Source: Panax quinquefolius (lineage: Eukaryota > Streptophyta > Magnoliopsida > Apiales > Araliaceae). Taken from it: a DNA stretch of 64,000 nucleotides. Positions 36,601-47,725 of the stretch are shown here, in pieces. The position numbers and the translations under genes were made by a program. The DNA lies in contig CM035161.1 of assembly GCA_020205615.1 (NCBI GenBank), positions 4,084,526-4,148,525 of the forward strand, in the 5' to 3' direction. Positions within the stretch are counted from its first letter, which is position 1. Each line of letters starts with the position of its first letter. Under the pieces are notes generated by a model. The model searched no databases. It saw nothing but the letters and a program-made list of their open reading frames with translations, and was not told the origin of the DNA.

Positions 36601-39600
36601 CAAAGATTGAATACTAATGATCTTCATCAAAATCACAGGCCTTACAAATTTCTATCTCCGAACATTTATTTAATGTGCAGGTACAGTAATGAGACTCATG
36701 CTCATTTATTTTTGTATTGTCTTGTTGCTTGGGGCTTGTGCAGCTCTCTCTTAAGAGTGTTAGGAGAAGAGTGGGCGTGTCCTCATTTAGTGAAAGATAT
36801 GTTGCTAGTTCATTTTCGAAAACTTGGAAAAAAAAGATATGCCAAAATTTATGAAAGTGTATTTTTTTTCCATTTTATGGGAGAATTTGGATATTGCTAG
36901 ACTGTTTAGAGGAAGTTTTTCTTCTTTTAAGATGTTAAATGATAGGATTATTTTCCTTACTTTTTTATGGGCTTCTTTTATGGGGTGCTTTAGAGCTTTA
37001 GAGGTATCTCTGTGTCTGATTTGTGTAGAGATTGAAGGGCTGCACTTTTTTAAGTGCTCTTTTTTATTTTTGTTTTTTAGTCCGTTGAGGGTGGACTTCT
37101 TTTGTTCCCCTTTTATTGTATCATTTCTTTTCTATTAATAAAATTTCTTCTTTTATCAAAAATAAACAATAGGACACACGCAAACTTACATGCTTCCTTT
37201 TCCCTATATATTAAGTAGGAGATATGTTAATGATATTTGTAAAGCATAATGGTGCTCATCAACTTTTTTGAAATAATACCTCCTCTGCCAACGATTTGAA
37301 AACATGAAATGGGACAATCCACTCTGGACAATCAACGGCATCCTGAAACAATACATTCAGTATTACCCCGAATAAAAACTTACAAATTCCAATTTGATAA
37401 AAATCCCTAGCACCATTAACTGTCAGAAATTAATAAGAAGCGTACCTCTAGATGGAATTTGTATTTTATACCGAAGGGACTTGAAGATTTAAATTTCTGA
37501 AGAAGACGAGCAATGTGTTTCACTGTTTGATTGTTCAAATACATTATAAATAATACTCCTTCCTAGCAAATTAAGTGAAAGGGTTTTCATGTTGGAATGT
37601 TTATAAAATAAGTGATACTTTTCTATCCAAGGGTTAAATGATCCTCCTTAAACTACATGCCAATTGCCAGTCAAATCCTTTCACTTAATTTGGGATGGAG
37701 GGAGTAGTTCCCAAGACCATAAATATAAAAATAATAATAATTCACCTTATCCGAAAATTCTTCATCAAAACGTATCCAATAGACGCTATTGCCAAAGGCC
37801 AGTCCTTCAGCTGCAAATTCAATCAAAGAATTAAAAACTCCCTAATGGATAATAGTTAAAAATAAGTAAGAAAAATGATTTTCCTCATAATAAGGTTGAC
37901 AAGTTCAATGATGATTTAGGGGGAAGGGGGGGAAGGGGGGGAAGGGGGGAGGGGGGGAAGCATATCAAATTAACTGACATGACTACCAATTGTCTCCCAC
38001 CTATTATCTACAAATGCTGATAATCAGAGATCAAACATAGTCATAGAACCTTTTAAACCGTTCTAGGAAGTTGATAATCCATTTATCCCATTTTAGTTGA
38101 ATCACTTTTTTGAGTATGTGAGGCACGAATAATAATACCTGCTGAAAACACATTTAAATATAACGTTTTTTTATGTACTTTTATATTTTCAGTATATTTT
38201 GACGTTTTATTTTTCAATTACACTAAATCGTAATATGTAAATGTATTTTTGGTATGTCTCAAAATACGTGTCTCAGACACCCAAAGAGGGACAACAAAAG
38301 TGGGAAGGTAGAATTTTTTTACACTCGCAACTTCAGCAAATTAAACGTAAACAAAAAAACCTTGCACCGAGTAAAGATGAATTGTTGAAACCCATTGATA
38401 TTATATGCTGATGCTCAAGTTGTATAATGATGAAAGAATCATATTTGTCACCCAAGCACATAATTCTAGACCCTTTTACATTAAGTTAAAACCATACACT
38501 GATACAAGCAAAAGAATAAAAGCAAAGGAAAAAAAAAACACCTTCTCTAAGCTTTTTGATGATAACATTGGCATCTGGCATTGTTCCAATGAAGATGCCT
38601 CCTGGGCGAAGTAATGCCGAAACATTAGCCAAGGCCCGCCGTGCACGTGCCTCAGTAGACCATGAATAATGCATGGCAAACTGCAAGTTGTAAAGCGGTG
38701 TCAGTTTACAATCATAATCTACAGCAACTGTAAAACTTATATAGAATACGTATGCATGACTAGACGAAACTTGAACTGAATTTCATTTTCAGCAGAGGCA
38801 AACATAGTGTTTTACTATAACAAAGACTTTTAACTAAAAAGTTAAAGCAGATGTTTTCAGTTTCAACTATCAAGTGAGGAAAAAAGAAACGACACTTGTA
38901 TAGGCCAAATATGCAAATACTTAAAAGAGGGGGGAAAAAAGAAAAAGGAAATAACAGTAATATCTACAGCAAGGAAGTTCAGAAAGATACGCAAACAATT
39001 GAACAAAACAAGACCTTGTAATTTCGATATCAAAGGAGACAATCCAAAAGCAAGGGTAACTGCACAAGAGAAAACTCAGTACAGAGGACTGAAACAAGGT
39101 TAAAACTTCGAGTGGTTGTCAAACAATTATGAACCTGGTGAAGACAAGGCACTACTAATGAGGTACATATGTGACTTTCACTTTGTGCTTTACTCCACGA
39201 ATTACTCAACTGACCCATTCGTCTCATCTCAAATTACAATCAGCTACACTTTGCATGTTATGCCAAACATACAAACAAAAACCAACTAGATAGACCCAAA
39301 ACATCACGTAATTTAACTTGATTCACTGGAAATATGAGCATGAGTCCATAACCAAATAAGGAGACTTCTTAATTAACAATTATAAAATGTGTGTTTGTCA
39401 GTTGAGGGAGAAGGATTACCTGGCAACTACAAATATCAAAAGGTGCATCATCTGCTAGTGCTTTATCTAGGCGAACCTGTAACCCGTCATAATAGAACAA
39501 AATCAACCATGACTTCAAATCTGATGTACTAGTTTGATTTGAAAGTGGGAGTGGAGGAGAGGGAAACCAATAGTAAAATAAAAGTTGAATTTGTAAATCA

Positions 39601-42600
39601 GCATACTCCTAAGAACTGGCACTTACTCCATTAATAAATTCAAGAAAAGGGTGGACAGCAACAGAAATGTGAGCTCCATATAACATGTTCAAGTTTTAGC
39701 CCAATAAATAAATAAATAGATCTTTACCGCAAACACTAGTTTTTACACTAGCAGTTACCTCAAAACAATCTCCACAGAGAAGTCGAGCAGGAAATGTGAA
39801 CTTTTTACGCCGCTGATGATGGTCTGCATTGCCATTGTACCGGGTACGACAATCTTCTATCTGTATATTAATGTTGACATGACCATAAGAGGCAAATATT
39901 AGCAAACATGAAACAATAAAAATGTTCGAGAACAGTTTCAGATAACCAAAAAAAAAAAGGGGAAAACATCGTCTTGGACTACCAACCAGGTAACAACTTA
40001 AAATATTGGAGGTAGAAATACACATAATTAAACCAACGTATAAAAACATTCTTATACCACAAGCAGACGGTTAAATACTAGGAGATATTATCCATATGTA
40101 GGATAGGTCCAATTAGCACTAGTTAGTCCTTTATTAAAGCGAGAAAATGGCAAAAAGGTCAATCACTAAAATTTATCCATGTGAGAAACGGAGCAATATT
40201 GTCTACATAAGGAAGAGGCGTAAAATTGATACTGAAAAAGTAGCATATTTCAAAGTAGTGGAAAAGATATTATGAAAAGCTATTTTTTAACTATTATTAA
40301 TAATGATAGTATGAACCTGCTATTTATTTAGATGTCAGTACTTATTCCACACTGTGCTACAGGAGCATTGAGGTTATAACAGAAAACTAATTTATCATAT
40401 GGCCCTAAATGAAGATTCCAGAAGTCTAGCATGACTGTGTCGAGTATTGGTACCTAGATTCAAGTAATGGTATTCGCATTAATGTAATAGCTTATAATGA
40501 CTATCAAATGAATTATATTTGTACCCAATCTTTCCCTAGTTATACATGACCATTTCATGTATTATAAGACCAACTGAAGGTACTAAAGAACAAGTTCCAA
40601 ACAATAATAAAAACCAAGCTCTTATTCTGTTCAATATAAACAGAGCTAGAGACCAGTAGACCGAGATGTAGAGACTTAACAGAAGGAATTCATGAGTTCA
40701 TGCTCTAAGGATTATGGATACAATACCAGTCCAGGTGACACCGTAATACCATTTGAGGTTCACACTCAAAGAAAAATCTATAAAGATCTATAAATAAAAT
40801 TGAAACAACAATACTAAAACATTGTGTTTTCTCCCAACTCACCTATACAAGTGATGAAGAATGGTTATCAAATACATGCTTTGAGGCATGTTTGCATGGC
40901 ATGCGAAACTTCTACTTATAATTAACAAAACTAGGCTCCAATTTGATACCTGAAAGTAGAGAAAGGAAATAAAATACTTTACATAGGTAGACCTGATTAA
41001 AAATTTGAAAATAACTTTAAAGTCGGACAGTGTTCTTTTAGTTTAGGCTTGACACTCAATTTACAACATTTGCTCCACATTAGCACTTCTTGTTGGCTAA
41101 ACAACTAGCTTTTTATACGAGAGAAAGGACACGCCTACAAAATGCAAAATTCACCGCTAACTCTAACTGAATTTATCATAGGGCTTCAAAGTGTCAAGCG
41201 ATATTTCATAACGTAATGTTACTGCGACTTGCGCGTAAAATCAGGTGTCTCTTGGCTGGAAATTATAACTTTTAGTGATAACTAAACTTTTGAATGAGAA
41301 AATAGGATATGCTTAGTAAAGGGGGTAATGAGGAAAGAACAGGAAACCATAAGTTACACAAAAGTGGGTTATATGTCCTCTTGAAATAAAAATAGAGACC
41401 TAGAAAAAAGTTAAAAAGGAATTAATATAATTTTGCAAGTTGCAACTCAAATCAAGAAACTACTCCCTAAACTTTTAGCATCTCCTAAAAACTTTGTTCT
41501 GGAAAAATATAAAAGAAAATAAAAGGAGTAGATGTAACTGAATGCAAAATGTCAACCTTGTCTAACAAATTTATTTGGTCATCACAAATAACTTGAAAAC
41601 TTTATAAATTTAGTAACTACAGTCTATTTGTTCATGCCTTAGTATAGAGATCTGTTGAGTAACTCATCCACGAAGATGTAGTCGCACCAAGTCATTAAAG
41701 TTCTAATGAATGGTTAATAACGTAAAGCTGAGTGAACTTCTTTCACACATGAATCACAATAACAAAATCAACACAATGTGAAAATGTAAAAGCCAGCATA
41801 AAAAGAGTCGAGTAGATAAGCAGTTTACCGAGCCATCAGCTATATCAATGCCAACATAATATCCAACTTTTGCCTTGTCCCATTTGATCAGATCACCACC
41901 CTAATCAAAAAATAATATAAAAACTACAGCATAAGTATTACTTAAAAGGATATTTGTTGTATGCTTGCATAATTGTTGACATTCTAACTGCCAATTATTT
42001 GGAACATATAATACCTTGCCACAGGCAAGATCAAGAACTGCATCCCCTCGGTGTGCATAAAGCTGAATTAGGACGCTTTTTATCTATTCAATGAGAATAG
42101 TAGCACTAGTCAATTACAAAATCAGGCATATAGAATTAAACATGAAAAATGTCTCATGGGGAATTATATAGCATGCCCAGTTATTGAGTTTCTTTAGATG
42201 GATGATAGGACTCGCTTCTCGTTCTTCCAAAGTTTGATTCGTCCTTGCACTGTAATGGTCAGCCACTTTCCTGGCAAAAAATTTTGTACTCTCATCCTCT
42301 ACAAACTGCGAGTCACCTGTACCCAAAATATGGATCAAAAATTTCCCATGAGTTCAGAATAATGCAGGAATAAGATCGATTAATTTACTTTGAAGCTCAA
42401 GACTTTCACCATCTGTCGCCAAATTAAACAACTCCAACATAACAATATAAACTTTAAAACCCATTGGCCAGGTCCCAATGTTGAACTAATAAATCATTAT
42501 ATTACCCATATAATTCGATGGAAAAAGTATGGGTTTTACATCAAGAAAAAAAAATGAAAAATACCTTCCGGGTTGAATCTGGGTTTTGATTTAGGCGGTC

Positions 42601-42643
42601 CAAAAGAGTTTGAAGTTGAAGATTCTTGGTAACCTCGCTTCAT
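32769..42643 (-). CDS. RNMT: mRNA cap guanine-N7 methyltransferase
   Basis: Transfers a methyl group from S-adenosylmethionine to N7 of the cap guanosine of nuclear mRNA. Exons on the - strand: 42643-42565, 42316-42177, 42083-42015, 41900-41829, 39860-39759, 39476-39420, 38680-38542, 37810-37746, 37496-37446, 37342-37280, 33477-33354, 33000-32939, plus a short last exon ending at 32769 or 32749. All phases agree over 12 exons. The protein has about 350 residues, close to plant homologues. Motif I is VLDLACGKGGD (about 88-98); others are GYYVGIDIADGSI (107-119), CSCQFAMHYSW (170-180), GTMPD (205-209) and CPEWIVPFHVF near 263. Intron 2 has a GC donor (TGG|GCATGC). Intron 4 is about 2 kb; intron 10 is 3.8 kb and holds an L1. 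The last exon is ambiguous: acceptor TTGCAG gives QITSKDV, a later one gives GRLGRPFQN. Confidence 0.95.
33129..33325. mobile_element. MITE in intron 11 of the cap methyltransferase gene
   Basis: About 200 bp with imperfect terminal inverted repeats. The left end TGTTTGGTTACATAACGTTT and the reverse complement of the right end TGTTTGGTTACTAGCGTTTG share TGTTTGGTTAC and GCGTTTGG. Family (hAT or Harbinger type) and target duplication are not clear. Confidence 0.65.
33603..33654. repeat. (TA)n microsatellite
   Basis: About 26 TA units, some 35 bases before the left target-site flank of the L1 insertion, in intron 10 of the methyltransferase gene. Confidence 0.97.
33692..37170 (+). mobile_element. 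5'-truncated L1 (LINE), antisense in intron 10
   Basis: About 3.5 kb, against about 6 kb for a full plant L1. Flanks AGGCACACAAACTT (33678-33691) and AGGACACACGCAAACTT (from 37171) look like a target duplication with small indels. In order: the end of the endonuclease (WCIDGDFNVI, QFTWS) at about 33850-34090; linker with NKEVFGDV and ETSWRQKARIHWV to 34650; reverse transcriptase from about 34860 (VTDFRPIS, GGRQIIDA, GLRQSDPLS) to 35640; zinc-finger RVT part (HIWSLDPAGSFSCKS) at about 36440-36760. The catalytic motif F-A/V-D-D reads FIDH near 35550. The 3' end is the usual TTCTTTTATCAAAAA tail. Many stops and shifts: inactive. It lies opposite to the host gene and would be spliced out. Confidence 0.88.
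37556..37704. mobile_element. Stowaway-type MITE in intron 8
   Basis: About 149 bp flanked by TA (37554-37555 and 37705-37706). The ends CTCCTTCCTAGCAAATTAAG and CTTAATTTGGGATGGAGGGAG are inverted complements with a few mismatches, the classic plant Stowaway (Tc1/mariner) terminus. Confidence 0.9.
37919..37957 (+). repeat. G-run tract (potential G-quadruplex on +)
   Basis: Runs of five to seven G separated by AA or A, at least five runs in 39 bases. It lies in intron 7 of the methyltransferase gene, so the transcribed RNA is C-rich and the non-template-equivalent G strand is the + strand. Confidence 0.9.
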
Positions 42644-43335
42644 GATCTACGAATATGATTTGGGGATTAAATCTACAAATTCTCGGGGGTTGGTGCAAGG
42701 GATAGGTCGCCAAGTGTGTTTATGAAGTAGATTGATTTTTTGGTTCTAGAAGGAATGGAGTAAAAGTAGATGATAGTGAAACGAACATGCGAAAGGTGTT
42801 CCACAGATGTCCTGAGAGAATATTGAGTTTCTGGCTAAGTGTTGGTGATAATGGTGGTATTAGCTGTGAGGCCAAAACTTAGGTTAGTCGTAACTGTGCA
42901 AGTTGTGCTATTTGTTTTCGGATAGTATATTAAAAACGGATCCGGATCCGGATTCTCCCCCCATTTTAATTGAGACGAAATGGAGTGTTTCTATTTAAGA
43001 TCGTGATTTAAAATTATTGGAGAGAGTGTCATCTCATTTAAAAATCATAAAGGTTGTGTTTGATAAAATTAATTGTTAAGATCTGAATAGTTTAGACATT
43101 TGAATAATATAGAATATCTAAATAGAATTGTATCTGAATGAAAAAAATATTATTTGATAATTATTTTTTTCAAAATGTTTGAATAACATGTTTTTACTAT
43201 TTTAACCCTTCAAAAAAAATAAAAACACTCTTCTTCTCCCTCTCGCCCCACCCCACCCCACTCCTCCCCTCCCCTCCCCTCCCCTCCCCTCCCCTCTCTC
43301 CTCCCCCGCCCATGCCCCGCCATCATAGCCTCCTC
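42644..43335 (-). promoter_or_regulatory. Upstream region of the cap methyltransferase gene
   Basis: 5' UTR and presumed promoter on the - strand; I cannot place a TATA box with confidence. 43040-43200 resembles a short AT-rich MITE (GGTTGTGTTTGATAA at its left end) without a clear right end. The region ends at the retroelement nest. Confidence 0.45.
43232..43328. repeat. C-rich CCCCT/CCCCA repeat block
   Basis: About ten CTCCC/CCCCT units plus CCCCACCCCA. It ends about 10 bases before the first LTR base at 43336. Confidence 0.9.
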
Positions 43336-43820
43336 TGTAAGATACCAAATTTTATGAAATGAAAATATTCAATTTTCTTATAATTATCATTCTATTTAGT
43401 AAATGGTTAAATTGATAAAAGGTTAAAGTTAAGGATGATATGTGAAAATTTTTGCAAAGTAAGCAAGTTGTCATAAAATATTCGTTGTGTCGGGAAATAT
43501 TTGTTTGGTCGGAGAATATTCGTTTTAACAAGGAATATTTGTACGACGGCACAATCATTGGTGGAACCCACAATGAAATTACTGTTGGAGTTAGAAAATG
43601 ACATAAATAACTTTTTATAAAAATAATGAAGAAAGTTTTACCATTAACTGTTAAATACTCAGTGGTAAAAATACAGTAATACACATGGTTGCAGATAAGA
43701 AGACACTCAGATTTGATCTTTACCATTGAGAAGTCACTCGCTTATACTCAATTATTACTACAATAATTCTTTGATAAGATCTCTCATATTATTGATTCAA
43801 TTATTGTCACAAAGATCATC
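43336..43820 (+). mobile_element. Element C, left LTR fragment (host of element A)
   Basis: Starts TGTAAGATACCAAATTTTATG, the same family as the solo LTR at 4883-7443. It is interrupted after 485 bp by element A. The last five bases, TCATC (43816-43820), are the left copy of the target duplication. The rest continues at 63799. Confidence 0.88.
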
Positions 43821-45156
43821 CGTAAGACCCCAACTTATTATTAATGAAATTTAATTTTCTATTTATTATTTTGAAATAAGAAGGGTTGATGTGATTAATG
43901 TGATAGTTAGGGGTAAAATACGCAAATATTTCAAAATAAAGCAAGTGGTTATAAAATATTCATTGTTGTTTGGAATATTCGTTTGGTCGTGGAATATTCA
44001 ATCTTGTTGGGGAATATTCGCATGCGACCAGCAGCCCAATGTGTGGGCCCCATAACTGAAAGCGATTGGATGAAAAAACGACAAATATAAGTTGGTTAAA
44101 AAATAATTGGCAGAATTGTTACCATTAATCATCGTTAAAATACTCTATGGTTAAAACACAAGAAGATTACCAGATTGCACCAATTATTGATTCTTACGTA
44201 AAGGCACACTACTCAATAATGGTTACTGAATTAATGCTCAAAGATTTTATCGATTCAATAATTCTTTGCGTTGATATTTTATATTGTTGTTGTTTCAATA
44301 ATTGTCATTACACAATATTTTTCATTATCGAAGCAATAATTCATATTATCCTAATAATATTATTAGATAACATTATTGGCGAATGCCTCTAAAGTTCTCA
44401 CATCAGGAGAGGTTTGGCCATCTAATCATTGCGCCAAGAAGGAGAAATTCTTATTGGAAAGCCCTCTTCCTGGTGAATCGCCTCACAGGTTGTCAATATT
44501 GTGATTCTCGTAATATTATTTGTGAATAATTAATTATTGATTCATATGATGAGGAAAATATTGATTTTATGTGGATATAGATGGAGAAAAATTTTAATGT
44601 GACAATTGTTGAAAATTGAAATTTTATCTTTTTCTCGATAAGATAATGTATTATTATATTTTAATAATATAATAATGGTGATATTTTTACAACGAATGTG
44701 GGATATATGAGTATACGAGGAGGAAGAGTATTTTTGTTGCAATAAATGTTTAAAACATGTTAAACATGCTCATTGGACCCCATTTATCGATCGAAATTTG
44801 ATTATAAACAGTAAAATCGCCTGTTTGTGGATTTCGGTCCAATTTCGCTTGGAATTTGGAAAAACTTTCTTCTGCAAAGTTGTAGAAAATTGAATTTTCT
44901 ATACAAACTCGTGAAGATTTGAATTTTCCGATAAAAGGCTATTTATTATGAATTATCATGTTCTAAAATTCTGAATAATTGATTTTTGGAAGTTTTAATT
45001 ATTATTTTAAATAATAAAACGCTTTTTGATTTGTTTGGTAGACTTATTTGTTGTCAAGCATGGCTGAATTCAGATCATAGATTGTGTGCGTAGGAATTTA
45101 TATATAATATATTAATATTATATTAAATTTTCTCGCTTTGGTTTCTAAGCAATTTC

Positions 45157-45165
45157 TATAAATAG
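45157..45165 (+). promoter_or_regulatory. TATA box, element A 5' LTR
   Basis: TATAAATAG preceded by TTTC. The identical motif is at 52514-52522 in the 3' LTR. It is the likely start of element transcription. Confidence 0.75.
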
Positions 45166-45739
45166 GTGCTTAGGTTAAAATTGAAAATCACACCGTAAAT
45201 CAAGTTTTCTCTCTCTATATTATCGAGCGTATTCTTGTGAGTATTTTGAGTATAATTTGAGTATTGCTATTCTAAAAGTTCAAGTTCATACTTTATATCC
45301 TGTTGTTTCAATTTAAGAAGATCTTGATCTTTCGAGGTAAGGATATTTTTTTTTCGTAATGATATTATTTCTTCAATATCATTATGTTGAAATATTGATA
45401 TAAAGTTTTTATCAAATTTGGAACTTTTGGTGTCTGAGTTATTATTCACGATACTCAAGACTATTCACGATACGACACTTATTCACGAATACGGCCTATT
45501 CATCGAAAAATGAAAATTTTTTTTTCGTCTAAAATATCTATTCGATACTAGCTTTGATTGTATCCATGTTTTGATCATTCTTGAATTTTACACCACCATG
45601 ATTATTTTTGAGGTATTTTTGACGTGAATAAAACAAAGTACTAATCCTTAATCCTTAATCCTCATCATTTTGTTTCAATCGGATTCGCTTTTTAAAAATA
45701 TTTTCATCATCTTCATCTTAAATGATGATATTATGGAAT

Positions 45740-45880
45740 ATCTTTGGCCAGTAGTGCAAAGATGAATGATTTCTGAAGAATATCTTTGGCCCAGTAGTGC
45801 AAAGATGAACAGTGTTTAGATGAACACTGACTTAATCGATGAATATCTTTGGCTGAAGTGCAAAGATGAATATGTGATTC
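45740..45880 (+). repeat. TAGTGCA tandem module (three copies)
   Basis: Copies at about 45751, 45795 and 45855 of ATATCTTTGGCC.AGTAGTGCAAAGATGAA. The 3' LTR has only about two (53086-53155). Confidence 0.85.
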
Positions 45881-46418
45881 CGTATATATATTGATTGATG
45901 TTACAGGGATAAAAGATAGACGATGAACTTTTAAATTCATACATGGAAGATAGTAGTTTGCATTCTCTACTTAACTCTTCTAATGAATTATTATTTCACT
46001 GTGAATATTGATTTAAAATTTGTTATCTATCAGATTCTATTAGATTTTTCCCCGTCAAGAAGACTAACGGAATTTGTTGTATATTATCTTAGTCATAATA
46101 TTCTTTATCGAGCTAGTTGAGCTCACCCTTTTTCCTTTTTTGTTCCATTTTTCTCGTGAGGCGAGAATATAAATGAAGACGCAGCCTGGGGTATGGAATG
46201 AAGGTTCTAGAGAGAGTTGTTTAGTAGTCCTCACCATTTTTGTAAAATAATGTATCAATAAATGTGATGAGGATTTATTTGAGTATAGATATTATGCAGA
46301 AGATAATATTTGTATTTAAACTCACGCTTTTATTGTTGTAATAATAAAGTTGTAGTTGTTTACGTACCGTGTATTGACAACTCGTAATGGGTGATGTATA
46401 CCTATTTTGGGGGCGTCA

Positions 46419-46440
46419 TGATTGCTATCGAGCTTAGGGA
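46419..46440 (+). other. Primer-binding site region of element A
   Basis: TGATTGCTATCGAGCTTAGGG follows the LTR. It resembles the initiator Met tRNA complement TGGTATCAGAGC with small changes. The sister copy at 16249-16264 reads TTGGTATCGAGC. Confidence 0.65.
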
Positions 46441-46610
46441 TATAATCTCCGGCGGAGATCGGGGAATAGAACTAGGAGGGAGAGACGAGTAAATCCTTCC
46501 GCTAAGTGTGTCCTACCTAAGCTTATTTTTTAGTTGGTCAAGATATAAGGATATTATGTGATATATTGATTTCCTTAATTAACCCTTATTTTACGACAAA
46601 GATTTTGAGA

Positions 46611-47720
46611 ATGTCGATGAGAATATTAACAATAGAAATGAGACCGTGGAGACGCTCAGTACTCACCAACGAGGAGAACGCGATGCAATGGTCGGCAATG
46701 TTCCTCCCGTGAACAACACCAATTTGGCGCGATGATGATGAACGAGGGGATGTTTAGAAGTTTTTTGATTCATGCAAAATCGCATTTAGGAGACTCGTGT
46801 TCAAAATACAGAGGAGGAAATGATAGCAATTCACCAAGTTGTCACAAATGCAGCGCTTCAAAGAGTTGGGACCACCAGAATTTAAGGGAAAGCGAGATCC
46901 GATCACCAGCGAAACATGGGTCAAGCAAATTACCAAGATATTCGATGTCTTGGGATGTACGGAGAACGAAGGTTCCATTCGCCACCTTTATGTTCCGTGG
47001 CGAGGCATCTTCATCAGGTGGGAGTCTCAGGAAGCGCACTCCATCCACCGCACTCGGCGTGTCTTGGGAGACGCTTTGAAGCTATTTAATGACAAATACT
47101 TTCCGAAAGTGTTCATCGTATGAAGGAAGTGGAGTTCATCGATCGAACAAAACAACACGACGATGGTGTCTCAAAGACGAGGCAAAGTTTGCAGAGTTAT
47201 CCAGTTTGCACCTCATTTGGTGGAGAATGAGGAACATATATGACGCGATGTTTCGAGAGGTTTGAAACCCTAAGATACGACAATATCTCATTTCTCTTAA
47301 ATTTTCTCTCTATTCAGATGTTGTTAATGTGGCTCAATTGTTAGAGCGAGATAACGAGTATATTCAACCAAGGGACCATAACCAGGATCGTACGGAGATA
47401 AGCGGTCAATGTAATAATGATAACCAAATGGAGAAAGAAACAGACGGACAAAATTGGTAACCACTCGATGGTAATAATGGCCATGAAAATAGAAGAAGCG
47501 AGTCGAGGAGATTTTAAAAGAGGAGATTTAACAACGACCATGTGAAGACGATAAAGGTCTTATGGCCGAATCGGTTCTAAGGGAGGAGAACGACCACGGT
47601 CATATGCTACAAATGCGAAAAAGAGGGACATATCACCAAACCGCCTAACACAATTCAAGGTATGCTATAATTGTGGAAAGGAAGGACATATCGCTCGAGA
47701 TTAGACGCAGAATAAACCTA
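46611..47720 (+). pseudogene. gag of element A
   Basis: Capsid/nucleocapsid gene of a gypsy element, read from ATG 46611 through several frames. The gag domain is visible as ETWVKQITKIFDVLGC at about 46910-46960 and FNDKYF near 47088. Two zinc knuckles follow: CYKCEKEGHI from 47605, with the last Cys lost, and CYNCGKEGHIARD from about 47662, where the last Cys codon reads as stop. The breaks are one- to few-base indels, many beside CG or CNG. It would normally be translated as one Gag-Pol polyprotein with the downstream region. Confidence 0.85.
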
Positions 47721-47725
47721 GTTCA

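Larger units (their letters stand above)
43821..46420 (+). repeat. 5' LTR of element A
   Basis: About 2.6 kb, ending GGGGGCGTCA. TATAAATAG is at 45157-45165. A CT-rich leader follows, then GAGTATTTTGAGTAT repeats near 45238 and TAGTGCA modules at 45745-45880. Confidence 0.92.

Noticed and set aside
41455..41535. CTACTCCCTAAAC ... AAAGGAGTAG, possible small MITE
   Set aside because: Ends match over only about nine bases and lack the Stowaway consensus.
43040..43200. Possible MITE upstream of the cap methyltransferase
   Set aside because: The left end looks right but no matching inverted right end was found.
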